A DNA stretch of 64,000 bases from WHSW01 sp963851045. GTDB lineage: Bacteria > Actinomycetota > Thermoleophilia > Solirubrobacterales > 70-9. Position 1 is the first letter of the stretch, and the number at the start of each line of letters is the position of its first letter. The stretch lies in contig CAWKNC010000002.1 of assembly GCA_963851045.1 (NCBI GenBank), positions 806,001-870,000 of the forward strand, read 5' to 3'. The position numbers and the translations under genes are program-made. Below, in pieces: positions 1 through 7,482 of this stretch. The notes below the pieces were generated by a model. That model saw nothing but the letters and a program-made list of their open reading frames with translations. It searched no databases and was not told the origin of the DNA.

Positions 1-1
1 C

Positions 2-316
2 AACCTGATGGAGGAGCTCACGAAGGTCTACCGCGTCGCGGGCAAGCGGCTTGAGGGCGCTCCGCACGAGACGCTGATCGTGATCGACGCGACCACGGGC
101 CAGAACGGGCTGCGCCAGGCACAGGCATTCGCGAAGGCGGTCGACATCACCGGGATCGTCCTGACCAAGCTCGACGGCACCGCCAAGGGCGGAATCGCGC
201 TCGCGATCGCTGGCGAGCTCGAGATCCCGGTGAAGCTGATCGGCGTGGGGGAGGACATCGGCGACCTGCGCCCGTTCGACCCGAGGGACTTCGCGCAAGC
301 ACTGCTGTCCGATTAG
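2..316 (+). CDS. ftsY: Signal recognition particle receptor FtsY, C-terminal part (5' end outside window)
   Basis: About 104 C-terminal residues of the SRP-receptor GTPase, which docks SRP-bound ribosomes at the membrane for co-translational insertion. Visible landmarks are NLMEEL just after the missing DTAGR box, the IDATTGQNG segment, the G4 motif TKLDGTAKGG, and the closing GVGEDIGDLRPF / DPRDFAQALL stretch, all typical of the FtsY NG domain. The frame is open to the window edge, so the start and the A/N domains lie upstream. ffh follows 63 bases downstream, the usual actinobacterial arrangement. Confidence 0.94.
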   Translation, partial: NLMEELTKVYRVAGKRLEGAPHETLIVIDATTGQNGLRQAQAFAKAVDITGIVLTKLDGTAKGGIALAIAGELEIPVKLIGVGEDIGDLRPFDPRDFAQALLSD

Positions 317-366
317 AAACAAAACCTGCCGGCTGCTCCGCTTCGCGTCCGCCGCCGTCAGGGTCG

Positions 367-372
367 TAGGCT
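367..372 (+). promoter_or_regulatory. Putative -10 box of ffh (leaderless type)
   Basis: TAGGCT lies exactly 7 bases before the ffh ATG, so transcription would start at or next to the start codon. No Shine-Dalgarno sequence is seen. The same layout recurs at many genes in this window. No clear -35 box is visible. Confidence 0.45.
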
Positions 373-379
373 AGTTCCG

Positions 380-1717
380 ATGTTCGACCAGCTTTCAGAC
401 CGCCTTCAGGAGACGCTTTCCGACGTCCGCAATCGCGGCAAGCTGACCGAGGCGGATATCGACAAGGCCATGCGCGAGATTCGCCTCGCGCTGCTCGAGG
501 CCGACGTCAACTTCAAGGTCGTCAAGCAATTCACCTCGCAGGTGAAGGAGCGCGCGCTGGGCGGCGACGTCCTCGAGGCGCTCAATCCCGGCCAGCAGGT
601 CGTGAAGATCGTCGACGAGGAGCTTGCCACGCTCATGGGCGGCTCCGGACGCGACCTGGCGTTCGCCTCCAGCGGGACGACCGTGATCCTGATGGCGGGT
701 CTTCAGGGCTCCGGTAAGACGACCGCGTGCGCGAAGCTCGCCAAGCACCTGGGTGACCAGGGCAAGAGCGTCGCGCTGGTTGCGTGTGACACCCAGCGGC
801 CGGCGGCGGTCGAGCAGCTGGTGACGATGGGCAAGCGCGCCAACGCGACGGTCTACGAGCAGGGCACGGAGCGCAGCCCGGTCGACATCGCCGAGTGGGC
901 GCTGGGGCAGGCGCGAGGTGCCGGAACCGACGTCCTGATCGTCGACACGGCGGGACGGCTTCACGTCGACGAGGAGCTGATGGATGAGCTCGCGGCGATC
1001 CGCAAGCGAACCAAGCCCCACGACATCCTGCTCGTGCTCGACTCGATGACCGGTCAGGACGCCGTGAACGTGGCGGAGAGCTTTGCCGAGCGAGTCGACT
1101 TCGACGGCGTGGTCCTCACCAAGCTGGATGGCGATGCTCGCGGTGGCGCTGCCCTCTCGGTGAAGGCGGTCACGGGAAAGCCGATCATGTACGCCTCGAC
1201 GGGGGAGCGCATCGAGCAGCTCGAGCGCTTTCACCCGGACCGCATGGCGCAGCGGATCCTCGGGATGGGGGACGTTCGCTCGCTGATCGAAAAGGCCGAG
1301 GAAGTCCACGACGCCGACAGCGCGGCCGAGCTCGAGCGCAAGATTCGCAAGCAGCAGTTCACGCTCGAGGACTTCCTCACCCAGATGCGACAGGTGCGAA
1401 AGATGGGACCGCTTCAGAACGTGCTCGGGATGATGCCCGGGATGGGCAAGGCGATGAAGCAACTGCGCCAGGTCGACATGGACGATCGCGAGCTCGACCG
1501 CCTTGAGGCGATCATCCTCTCGATGACGCCCGCCGAGCGGGCCAACCCGACGATCATCGACGGCTCGCGGCGCAAGCGCATCGCCCAGGGCTCAGGGACG
1601 ACTGTTCAGGCGGTCAATCAGCTCGTCAAGCAGTTCGCCCAGATGCGCAAGATGATGTCCCAGCTCGCCAAGGGCAAGATGCCCGACCCCGCTCAATTGA
1701 TGAAGCAAATCCGCTGA
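380..1717 (+). CDS. ffh: Signal recognition particle protein Ffh (SRP54)
   Basis: A 445-residue GTPase that binds signal sequences on nascent chains and, with 4.5S RNA and FtsY, targets ribosomes to the membrane. Helical N domain first, then G domain with P-loop GLQGSGKTT (about residues 106-114), DTAGR (about 188) and TKLDGDARGG (about 247). The C-terminal M domain is methionine-rich (MRQVRKMGPLQNVLGMMPG and following) and binds signal peptides and RNA. Length matches the family. The ATG sits 7 bases after a TAGGCT box with no ribosome binding site, so a leaderless mRNA is likely. It follows ftsY and precedes rpsP. Confidence 0.97.
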   Translation: MFDQLSDRLQETLSDVRNRGKLTEADIDKAMREIRLALLEADVNFKVVKQFTSQVKERALGGDVLEALNPGQQVVKIVDEELATLMGGSGRDLAFASSGTTVILMAGLQGSGKTTACAKLAKHLGDQGKSVALVACDTQRPAAVEQLVTMGKRANATVYEQGTERSPVDIAEWALGQARGAGTDVLIVDTAGRLHVDEELMDELAAIRKRTKPHDILLVLDSMTGQDAVNVAESFAERVDFDGVVLTKLDGDARGGAALSVKAVTGKPIMYASTGERIEQLERFHPDRMAQRILGMGDVRSLIEKAEEVHDADSAAELERKIRKQQFTLEDFLTQMRQVRKMGPLQNVLGMMPGMGKAMKQLRQVDMDDRELDRLEAIILSMTPAERANPTIIDGSRRKRIAQGSGTTVQAVNQLVKQFAQMRKMMSQLAKGKMPDPAQLMKQIR

Positions 1718-1786
1718 GATGTCGCGCTTCGCGCCCGCTCTCAACGCGGCTTACTACTTCGCTTCCCGCTAACCTTCCGCGCCGCA

Positions 1787-2038
1787 ATGGTCCGAATCAG
1801 GCTTAGAAGGGTGGGTTCGCGCAAGAACCCGATCTGGCGCGTCGTCGTCGCCGACAAGCGCTCGCCGCGCGATGGTCGCACGATCGAGACGATCGGCCAC
1901 TACAACCCGCAGACCGACCCCTCCGTCATCGTCATCGACGAGGAGCGTGCTCAGCACTGGCTCGACCACGGCGCGCAGCCGACGGCCACCGTCGCGACCC
2001 TGCTGCGCACCAAGGGCATCCGGGCGACGGGTACGTAG
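1787..2038 (+). CDS. rpsP: 30S ribosomal protein S16
   Basis: An 83-residue small-subunit protein that helps assemble the 5' domain of 16S rRNA. The N-terminus MVRIRLRRVGSRKNPIWRVV and the segment DGRTIETIGHYNPQ are diagnostic. A TAACCT box lies 11 bases upstream of the ATG and may be its promoter. It opens the translation cluster rpsP-khpA-trmD-rplS; khpA starts 10 bases after its stop. Confidence 0.98.
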   Translation: MVRIRLRRVGSRKNPIWRVVVADKRSPRDGRTIETIGHYNPQTDPSVIVIDEERAQHWLDHGAQPTATVATLLRTKGIRATGT

Positions 2039-2048
2039 CCCTCGGCCT

Positions 2049-2285
2049 ATGCGCGACCTGGTCGAGTTCCTGGTCAAGGCGCTCGTCTCCGACCCCGACG
2101 CCGTGCGCGTCGAGGAGACTGACGAGAACGGTGACATCCTCATCGAGGTTCATGTCGCTCAGGACGACCTCGGCCGCGTGATCGGCCGTGAGGGCCGGGT
2201 CGCCAATGCGATCCGAACCGTCGCCAAGGCCGCGGCAACCGCGCGCGACGAGGGTCGCGTGATGGTTGAGATCGTCGAGGACTAA
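2049..2285 (+). CDS. khpA: KH-domain RNA-binding protein KhpA (YlqC family)
   Basis: A 78-residue protein made almost entirely of one KH fold. It starts MRDLVEFLVKALV, and the GxxG loop appears as GREGR within GRVIGREGRVANAIR. KhpA is a small RNA chaperone, in some Gram-positives paired with KhpB and linked to cell division and elongation control. The ATG at 2049 fits the family length; upstream in-frame sequence is only the shadow of rpsP. In most actinobacteria rimM follows; here trmD follows directly and overlaps the end of this gene. Confidence 0.93.
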   Translation: MRDLVEFLVKALVSDPDAVRVEETDENGDILIEVHVAQDDLGRVIGREGRVANAIRTVAKAAATARDEGRVMVEIVED

Positions 2286-2955
2286 CGCCCTGCGCATAGA
2301 CGTCTTCACCCTCTTTCCCGAGTGGTTCGAGTGGTTTCGCTCGCAGCGGCATGTCTCGAACGCCCTTGAACTGGGCTCCGAGCTTCAGACGTTCAACTAC
2401 CGCGAGTCATCGACGCTCAGCGGCAATGTTGTCGACGACACGCCCTACGGAGGCGGCGCCGGCATGGTGCTTCGGGTCGACATCGTCGACCAGGCACTCG
2501 GGGATGCATACGGCTCAGAGCGCCCCGCGCGCAAGATCCTGCTCGCGCCGTCGGGGCGCCAGTTCGACGATTCGCTGGCCTCCGAGCTTGCGGGCGAGGA
2601 TCACATCGCCCTGCTCTGCGGCCGCTACGAGGGTGTCGACCACCGAGTTCGCGAGCACCTGGTGGACGATGTCGTGTCGGTCGGTCCCTATGTGCTGAGC
2701 GGGGGAGAGCTGGCGGCGATGGTGATCGCCGACGCGATCATTCGCAAGCTGCCGGGAGCGCTCGGCCATGCTGACAGCGCGCTCGAGGAGTCGTTCTCGG
2801 AGGCGCTCGAAGGCGGCCCCGAGTACCCGCACTACACCCGTCCAGCGAGCTACAGGGGGTGGGACGTTCCCGAGATCCTGCTCTCCGGGAACCACGCCCG
2901 GATTCGTGAATGGCGCCTGCAGCAAAGCCGCAAAGCCGGGTCGGGCGGCTCTTAG
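2266..2955 (+). CDS. trmD: tRNA (guanine37-N1)-methyltransferase TrmD
   Basis: SPOUT-class methyltransferase that makes m1G37 in tRNA using S-adenosylmethionine and prevents +1 frameshifting. Motifs include RIDVFTLFPEWFEW at the start, PYGGGAGMVLR, LLCGRYEGVDHRV, the knot motif GPYVLSGGELAAMV, and the C-terminal YTRPASYRGWDVP / LLSGNHARI. No ATG precedes the conserved start. The options are TTG at 2266, giving a 20-base overlap with khpA and a 9-residue extension, or CTG at 2290, exactly where the family methionine normally stands. rimM, usually upstream, is absent. Confidence 0.95.
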   Translation: MRSSRTNALRIDVFTLFPEWFEWFRSQRHVSNALELGSELQTFNYRESSTLSGNVVDDTPYGGGAGMVLRVDIVDQALGDAYGSERPARKILLAPSGRQFDDSLASELAGEDHIALLCGRYEGVDHRVREHLVDDVVSVGPYVLSGGELAAMVIADAIIRKLPGALGHADSALEESFSEALEGGPEYPHYTRPASYRGWDVPEILLSGNHARIREWRLQQSRKAGSGGS

Positions 2956-3028
2956 GCAACGATGGGAACCGAGTTGTCTACTATCTGACGCCCGCGCGGG
3001 CCTTCCGGTGCCGCGCTTTTTCCTCGTT

Positions 3029-3601
3029 ATGAGCACGATCATTGAGAGCATCGAGCAGCGTCAGCTGAAGCAGGTCCCGCGCTTTGCGGCGGGGGATCGA
3101 GTGCGTGTGCATTTCCAGGTGATCGAGGGCACGCGCCGGCGGACCCAGGTTTTCGAGGGCATCGTGATCGCCCGTCAGGGCAGCGGCGCCCGCGAGACGT
3201 TCACCGTCCGCAAGCAGTCATTCGGTGTCGGCGTCGAGCGGACGTTCCCGCTTCACTCGCCGAAGATCGAGCGTCTCGAGGTCGTTGCCCGCGGTGCGGT
3301 TCGCCGAGCGAAGCTCTACTACCTGCGCGGACGCGTGGGCAAGCGTGCTCGTGTCGCCGAGCGCCGCTGGGGCATCGAGGACGACCTCGTCCTCGCCGAA
3401 GCTGAGGTTCCAGAGGCGGTCGACGCCGAGGGAGTCGCTCAGGATGAGGCGGAGGTGGACGGCGAGGAGGATGCGGCCGCGGAGCCCGCGGAGGAGGCCC
3501 CCGAGGCGTCGCAGGAGGCCCCTGAGGCAGCCGCCGACGAGGCCGCTGAGTCCGAGGAATCCGACGGCGAAGCCGAGGATTCTGAGGACACTTCCAACTG
3601 A
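3029..3601 (+). CDS. rplS: 50S ribosomal protein L19 with long acidic C-terminal tail
   Basis: The first about 115 residues are ordinary bL19: MSTIIESIEQRQLKQVPRF, the SH3-like core (FEGIVIARQGSGARETFTVR) and KIERLEVVARG / AKLYYLRGRVGKRARVAER. L19 sits at the subunit interface. The remaining about 70 residues are an alanine/glutamate/aspartate-rich low-complexity extension (many EAPEA and EES repeats), making 190 residues rather than the usual 110-120. The tail is strongly acidic, unlike the basic body. The ATG at 3029 is the only start matching the family. Confidence 0.96.
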   Translation: MSTIIESIEQRQLKQVPRFAAGDRVRVHFQVIEGTRRRTQVFEGIVIARQGSGARETFTVRKQSFGVGVERTFPLHSPKIERLEVVARGAVRRAKLYYLRGRVGKRARVAERRWGIEDDLVLAEAEVPEAVDAEGVAQDEAEVDGEEDAAAEPAEEAPEASQEAPEAAADEAAESEESDGEAEDSEDTSN

Positions 3602-3627
3602 TCCCGAAGCCGACAACAGCCTTCGGC

Positions 3628-4215
3628 ATGGTTGCCGAGGTCATCGTCATCGTTGCGCTCGCGATCGGTCTCGCGCTCGGCATCCAGGCGTTTCTAGTCA
3701 AGCCGTACCAGATCCCCTCCGAGTCGATGGAGCCGACGCTCGACATCGGCCAGCGGGTGCTGGTCAACCGCGCGTTCACCCGGCTGGGCGACGATCCGGA
3801 CCCCGGTGACGTCGTCGTCTTTCACCCACCGGTCGGCGCGACCAACGGCAACCGCTGCGGCGATCCCGACAAGCAGCCGCAGGAAGCCTGCTCGATGCCC
3901 GTTCCCGAAGAGGACGAGACGAACTTCATCAAGCGCGTCGTCGCCGGCCCTGGCGACACCCTCTCGATCCGCAATGGCATCCCGATCGTCAACGGCGAGC
4001 CGTTTGAAGGAGATTGGGAGATTCGCCCGTGCCGCGGGTCGGGAAGCTGCAGCTTCCCTCAGGAGATCACAATCCCCGAGGACCACTACTTCATGATGGG
4101 CGACAACCGGGGAGCCAGTGACGACAGTCGCTTCTGGGGCCCGGTGCCGCGCGACTGGATCATCGGCCACGCGTTCTTCACCTACTGGCCCCCCGATCGG
4201 ATCGGCACGCTCTAG
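3628..4215 (+). CDS. lepB: Signal peptidase I
   Basis: Membrane serine protease (S26) that removes signal peptides after Sec export. One N-terminal transmembrane helix (about residues 3-24) precedes the catalytic serine in IPSESMEPT (Ser33). The general-base lysine lies in NFIKRVVAGPGD (Lys102). Box E is present as MMGDNRGASDDSRFWGPV. At 195 residues it is a short, single-helix form. It sits directly after rplS, as in many actinobacteria, and suits a genome that exports many proteins. A degraded copy of its box E lies just downstream (4224-4334). Confidence 0.95.
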   Translation: MVAEVIVIVALAIGLALGIQAFLVKPYQIPSESMEPTLDIGQRVLVNRAFTRLGDDPDPGDVVVFHPPVGATNGNRCGDPDKQPQEACSMPVPEEDETNFIKRVVAGPGDTLSIRNGIPIVNGEPFEGDWEIRPCRGSGSCSFPQEITIPEDHYFMMGDNRGASDDSRFWGPVPRDWIIGHAFFTYWPPDRIGTL

Positions 4216-4223
4216 CCCGTAGC

Positions 4224-4334
4224 GACGGAGCCCGCAGTTTCCGTGAACCGCCTGCGGTTCCGCCGGATCACTACTTCATGATGGGCGGCGATCGTGAATC
4301 CAGCGATGACAGCCACCTCAGAGGTCCCCTCCTC
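4224..4334 (+). pseudogene. Remnant of a second signal peptidase I C-terminus
   Basis: Reading from 4224 without a stop through 4334, the sequence encodes PPDHYFMMGGDRESSDDSH followed by LRGPLL. This aligns with lepB residues EDHYFMMGDNRGASDDSRFWGPV encoded about 180 bases upstream, but with substitutions and no start or upstream catalytic part. It reads as a decayed tandem copy of the lepB box E region. The rnhB start lies inside it, in another frame. Confidence 0.6.
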
Positions 4335-5016
4335 GAAGCCCACGGGAGCGGCGAAGAAGGCGGCGGCCAGGCGTCGAAGGCGGGCGGCGAAGCTCTTCAA
4401 GTTCGATCGCGAACTCGGTTGCCGGTTCGTCGCGGGCGCCGATGAGGCCGGGCGCGGCTCGCTAGCCGGGCCTCTGGTGGCGGCAGGGGTCCTGCTCGAC
4501 TACGAGCAGCTGAGCATGCGCGACCGGCGCGCTCTCGGCGACCTCGACGATTCCAAGCAGCGCACAGCTGAGCAGCGCGAGACCCTGTACCCGGTGGTCA
4601 TCCGCGCGGCTGCCAAGGTCGCCGTGACGATCCGCTGCGTTCGCGGCCTCGACGCCCGCGGCCTGCACGTAACCAACCTCGAGGCGCTCGCGCGCTCACT
4701 CGAGCGTGTGGCTGTGCCGGGGGCGGTGTGCCTGAGCGACGGCTTCCCGCTCGGCAAGCGTTGCGCCGTTGAGCACCGGCCCGTCGTCGACGGCGACGCT
4801 CGCAGCGCAGCGATCGCGGCGGCCTCGGTGATCGCCAAGGTCACGCGCGATCGCTACATGCACCGGATCGCCGCCGACTACCCGGTCTACGAGTGGGCGG
4901 GCAACGTTGGCTATTCCACGCCCGAGCACCGCGCCGCGATCATCGAGCACGGACCGTCGCCGCTTCACCGCCGCTCGTTCGCGTCGATCGCCTACTCGCA
5001 GCTGCGCCTCGGTTAG
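4294..5016 (+). CDS. rnhB: Ribonuclease HII
   Basis: Cleaves the RNA strand of RNA-DNA hybrids and removes misincorporated ribonucleotides. The active-site motif VAGADEAGRGSLAGPLVAA is clear, as is the C-terminal AAASVIAKVTRDRYM and YEWAGNVGYSTPEH / GPSPLHRRSF. A basic, alanine/lysine-rich stretch of about 40 residues precedes the catalytic domain. The start is GTG 4294 or ATG 4306; both lie inside the degraded lepB-like sequence, so the extension may be a recent product of that rearrangement. It converges on the DUF1428 gene. Confidence 0.93.
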   Translation: MNPAMTATSEVPSSKPTGAAKKAAARRRRRAAKLFKFDRELGCRFVAGADEAGRGSLAGPLVAAGVLLDYEQLSMRDRRALGDLDDSKQRTAEQRETLYPVVIRAAAKVAVTIRCVRGLDARGLHVTNLEALARSLERVAVPGAVCLSDGFPLGKRCAVEHRPVVDGDARSAAIAAASVIAKVTRDRYMHRIAADYPVYEWAGNVGYSTPEHRAAIIEHGPSPLHRRSFASIAYSQLRLG

Positions 5017-5042
5017 CGGCTGCGCGGCACCGCGCGCCCGCC

Positions 5043-5411
5043 TCAGGCGTCGACGATCACCTCGAAGCCGCCGAAGAACATGCGCTTCGGATCCATGACG
5101 TCGTCGGGGTCGCCGCTTTTCATCATCTCGTCCATCCGCGGATCCGCCATGACCTTCTCGTTGACCTCGTCGCGCTGCGCCCGCGACTCGTACTTGATCC
5201 AGGAGAACACGACGAGCTCATCGTCTTCAAGCTCGACGCTACGCGGGAACGAGGTGCGCTCGCCGGCGCTGACGTCCTCGGCGACGCATTCCTTGTACTC
5301 GGAGGCACCGAACTCGCGATACAGCTCGCCGACTTTGCCCGACATCACGCGGTACTCGTCGACCTTGTCCTTCTTGATCGGTACCACGAATCCGTCTACG
5401 TACTCAGCCAT
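5043..5411 (-). CDS. DUF1428 family protein (YbaA-like)
   Basis: A 122-residue cytosolic protein of the DUF1428 family, a ferredoxin-like (dimeric alpha/beta barrel) fold of unknown function. Recognisable features are MAEYVDGFVVPIKKDKVDEY, the central FPRSVELEDDELVVFSWI and the terminal DPKRMFFGGFEVIVDA. A good ribosome binding site (AAGGAG) stands 6 bases before the ATG. Oriented against its neighbour rnhB, and probably a single-gene unit. Confidence 0.9.
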   Translation of the reverse strand: MAEYVDGFVVPIKKDKVDEYRVMSGKVGELYREFGASEYKECVAEDVSAGERTSFPRSVELEDDELVVFSWIKYESRAQRDEVNEKVMADPRMDEMMKSGDPDDVMDPKRMFFGGFEVIVDA

Positions 5412-5482
5412 CGAGATCTCCTTCTGTGATCGAGTGTTTCGATCCTATGACCCGGGCCATGGCGCGAACTCATCGATGTCGC

Positions 5483-5869
5483 TCAAAACGCGCCGCGCAG
5501 ATGCTCGTACTCGGTGACCTGGCCAAACCCGTCGAGTCGGAGGCCGACCACGTCAAAGCGCAGGTCGCGGTGGCGCGGGACGTCGTAGCCGCGATCGCGT
5601 AGCCACGCCGCCGCCAGCGCCCGAAGCTTTGCGCGCTTGCGCGGGCCCACCGCCATCGCGGGTCGCTCCGGTCCGAGCTCCGATCCGGCGCGTCGAGCCT
5701 TCACCTCGACGAAAACGAGCGCGTGTCGATCGACCGCGATCACGTCGATCTCACCGCGCAGCCCAGGCGGCCGCGCGTTGCGCTCGATGATGCGCCACCC
5801 GGCGGCCTCGAGGCGCCGCGCGACGAGCGACTCCGCCTGGCGTCCGAGGTTCTGGCGGGCGACGGTCAT
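5483..5869 (-). CDS. YraN family endonuclease-like protein
   Basis: A 128-residue UPF0102/YraN protein with the restriction-endonuclease-like core: GRQAESLVARRLEAAGW, GEIDVIAVDRHALVFVEVKAR (the D-x(n)-E-x-K catalytic pattern) and RFDVVGLRLDG. The family is commonly encoded next to rnhB and comM; a role in DNA processing or recombination is suspected but unproven. The ATG at 5869 was chosen because upstream residues do not match the family. It diverges from comM across about 120 bases. Confidence 0.92.
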   Translation of the reverse strand: MTVARQNLGRQAESLVARRLEAAGWRIIERNARPPGLRGEIDVIAVDRHALVFVEVKARRAGSELGPERPAMAVGPRKRAKLRALAAAWLRDRGYDVPRHRDLRFDVVGLRLDGFGQVTEYEHLRGAF

Positions 5870-5979
5870 CGCGACTGATGATGGGCTGGGGGCGCGAACG
5901 TGTGGTGCGCAAAACCAGCCGGTTGTGTGACTTTGCGAAGTCCTGACATTCAGCGCGCCATCCGTGCGCCGAGCGGGCC

Positions 5980-5985
5980 TACGGT
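5980..5985 (+). promoter_or_regulatory. Putative -10 box of comM (leaderless type)
   Basis: TACGGT lies 6 bases upstream of the comM ATG with no ribosome binding site between them. It sits at the end of the divergent yraN/comM spacer (5870-5991), in which I see no other clear signal. Confidence 0.4.
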
Positions 5986-5991
5986 CGTCCG

Positions 5992-7482
5992 ATGCTCGCC
6001 GTCGCCCGCACATTCACCCTGCTCGGGGTCGAGGCTTACGAGGTCCGCGTTGAGGCCGACATCCGCATGGGCCTGCCCTCGTTCACCCTCGTCGGCCTTC
6101 CTGACACCGCCGTTCGCGAATCCCGGGAGCGGGTGCGGGCGGCGATCGTCAACAGTGGCTTTGAGTTCCCGCAGCGGCGAATAACCGCGAACCTCGCGCC
6201 GGCCGATCTGCGCAAGGCCGGCCCTGGATTTGACCTCGCCCTCGCCGCCGCCGTCCTTGCCGCGACCGAGCAGATTCCCGCCGCCGCGCTCGCCGACCTC
6301 GCCCTCGCCGGGGAGCTGGCGCTGGATGGCTCGCTGCGGCCTGTGCCGGGGACGCTCGCGATGGCCGAAGCTGCCGTAAAGGGAGGCGCGAGGGCGATCG
6401 TCGTTCCGGCGGCCTGCGGGTCGGAGGCCGCTCTCGTTGCCAAGGCCACCGTCATCGGAATCGAACGCCTCGACCAGCTCGTCGCGCTCGGCGGCTCCGC
6501 GGAGCCGCCGCCCTGCGCGCCCTGTGTGAATGGCTCGGGCGACATCCGCGCGCCTGATCTCGCGGACCTTCGCGGTCAGCCGGCGCTGCGCCACGCACTC
6601 GAGCTCGCCGCCGCCGGCGGGCACAGCCTGCTGATCAGCGGCCCGCCGGGAGCGGGGAAGTCGATGGCCGCTCGGCGGTTGCCGTCGATCCTCCCGGCGC
6701 TCGACCCTGCCGAGCGGATCGAAGCCGCTCGGGTTGCAAGTGCCTGTGGCGTCGCCGTCGAGCCCGCGATCGCCGGTCGCCGCCCATTTCGCGCTCCGCA
6801 TCACACGATCTCGCCTGCGGGCTTGATCGGAGGTGGGAACCCGCCGCGGCCCGGGGAGGTGACGCTCGCGCACCGCGGGGTCCTCTTCTTAGACGAGCTG
6901 CCCGAGTTCAGCCGCACCGCGCTGGAGGCCATGCGCCAGCCCCTCGAGGACGGCTCGGTGCGAATCAGTCGCGCCCGCTACTCGGTGGAGCTTCCCGCGC
7001 GCTTTCAGCTCATCGTCGCCGCGAATCCGTGTCCGTGCGGGCGAGGCCACGAGTCGGGCGAGTGTCGGTGCGATCTTCGGGCGATCCGCACCTACGAGGC
7101 GCGGTTGTCTGGTGCGCTCGCTGATCGGATCGACATCTCGCTGGTCGTCGCTCAGCCTGACCTGCGCGAGTTCGCTTCGCCCGGCGAGGCCTCCGCGGCA
7201 GTGCGCGAGCGGGTGCTGGCGGCGAGGGAGCGCCAGCTCATGCGCGGGACTCCGGCCAATGCCGTCTGCCCTGCCGAGGCAATCGCCGTGGCCGACGACG
7301 CCGCCCGGCTGCTCGAGGAGGCGGGAATGGCGACCGGTCTCAGCGGCCGCGGGCGTGATCGGGTCGTCCGCGTTGCCCGGACGCTTGCCGACCTCGAGGC
7401 TCGCGACACGGTGGGGGCGCAGGACATCGCCGGTGCGCTCGCGATGCGCCGCCGCCACACCAGGGAGGCGATGGCAGCGTGA
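5992..7482 (+). CDS. comM: ComM / YifB family Mg-chelatase-like AAA+ ATPase
   Basis: A 496-residue hexameric helicase-type ATPase that promotes branch migration during natural transformation (shown for ComM in other bacteria). The N-terminal Lon-S5-like domain begins LGVEAYEVRVEADIRMGLPSF. Walker A is GPPGAGKS near residue 217 and Walker B GVLFLDELPEF near 297. A cysteine cluster NPCPCGRGHESGECRC (about 345-360) probably binds zinc. The C-terminal domain carries LSGRGRDRVVRVARTLADL. The stop overlaps the dprA start (GTGA), so the two are co-translated. Confidence 0.95.
   Translation: MLAVARTFTLLGVEAYEVRVEADIRMGLPSFTLVGLPDTAVRESRERVRAAIVNSGFEFPQRRITANLAPADLRKAGPGFDLALAAAVLAATEQIPAAALADLALAGELALDGSLRPVPGTLAMAEAAVKGGARAIVVPAACGSEAALVAKATVIGIERLDQLVALGGSAEPPPCAPCVNGSGDIRAPDLADLRGQPALRHALELAAAGGHSLLISGPPGAGKSMAARRLPSILPALDPAERIEAARVASACGVAVEPAIAGRRPFRAPHHTISPAGLIGGGNPPRPGEVTLAHRGVLFLDELPEFSRTALEAMRQPLEDGSVRISRARYSVELPARFQLIVAANPCPCGRGHESGECRCDLRAIRTYEARLSGALADRIDISLVVAQPDLREFASPGEASAAVRERVLAARERQLMRGTPANAVCPAEAIAVADDAARLLEEAGMATGLSGRGRDRVVRVARTLADLEARDTVGAQDIAGALAMRRRHTREAMAA

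Noticed and set aside
395..1462. Long open frame on the minus strand opposite ffh (355 codons)
   Set aside because: It lies wholly under a certain gene; the composition (Arg, Leu, His-rich) is typical of antisense frames in high-GC DNA and no motif is recognisable.
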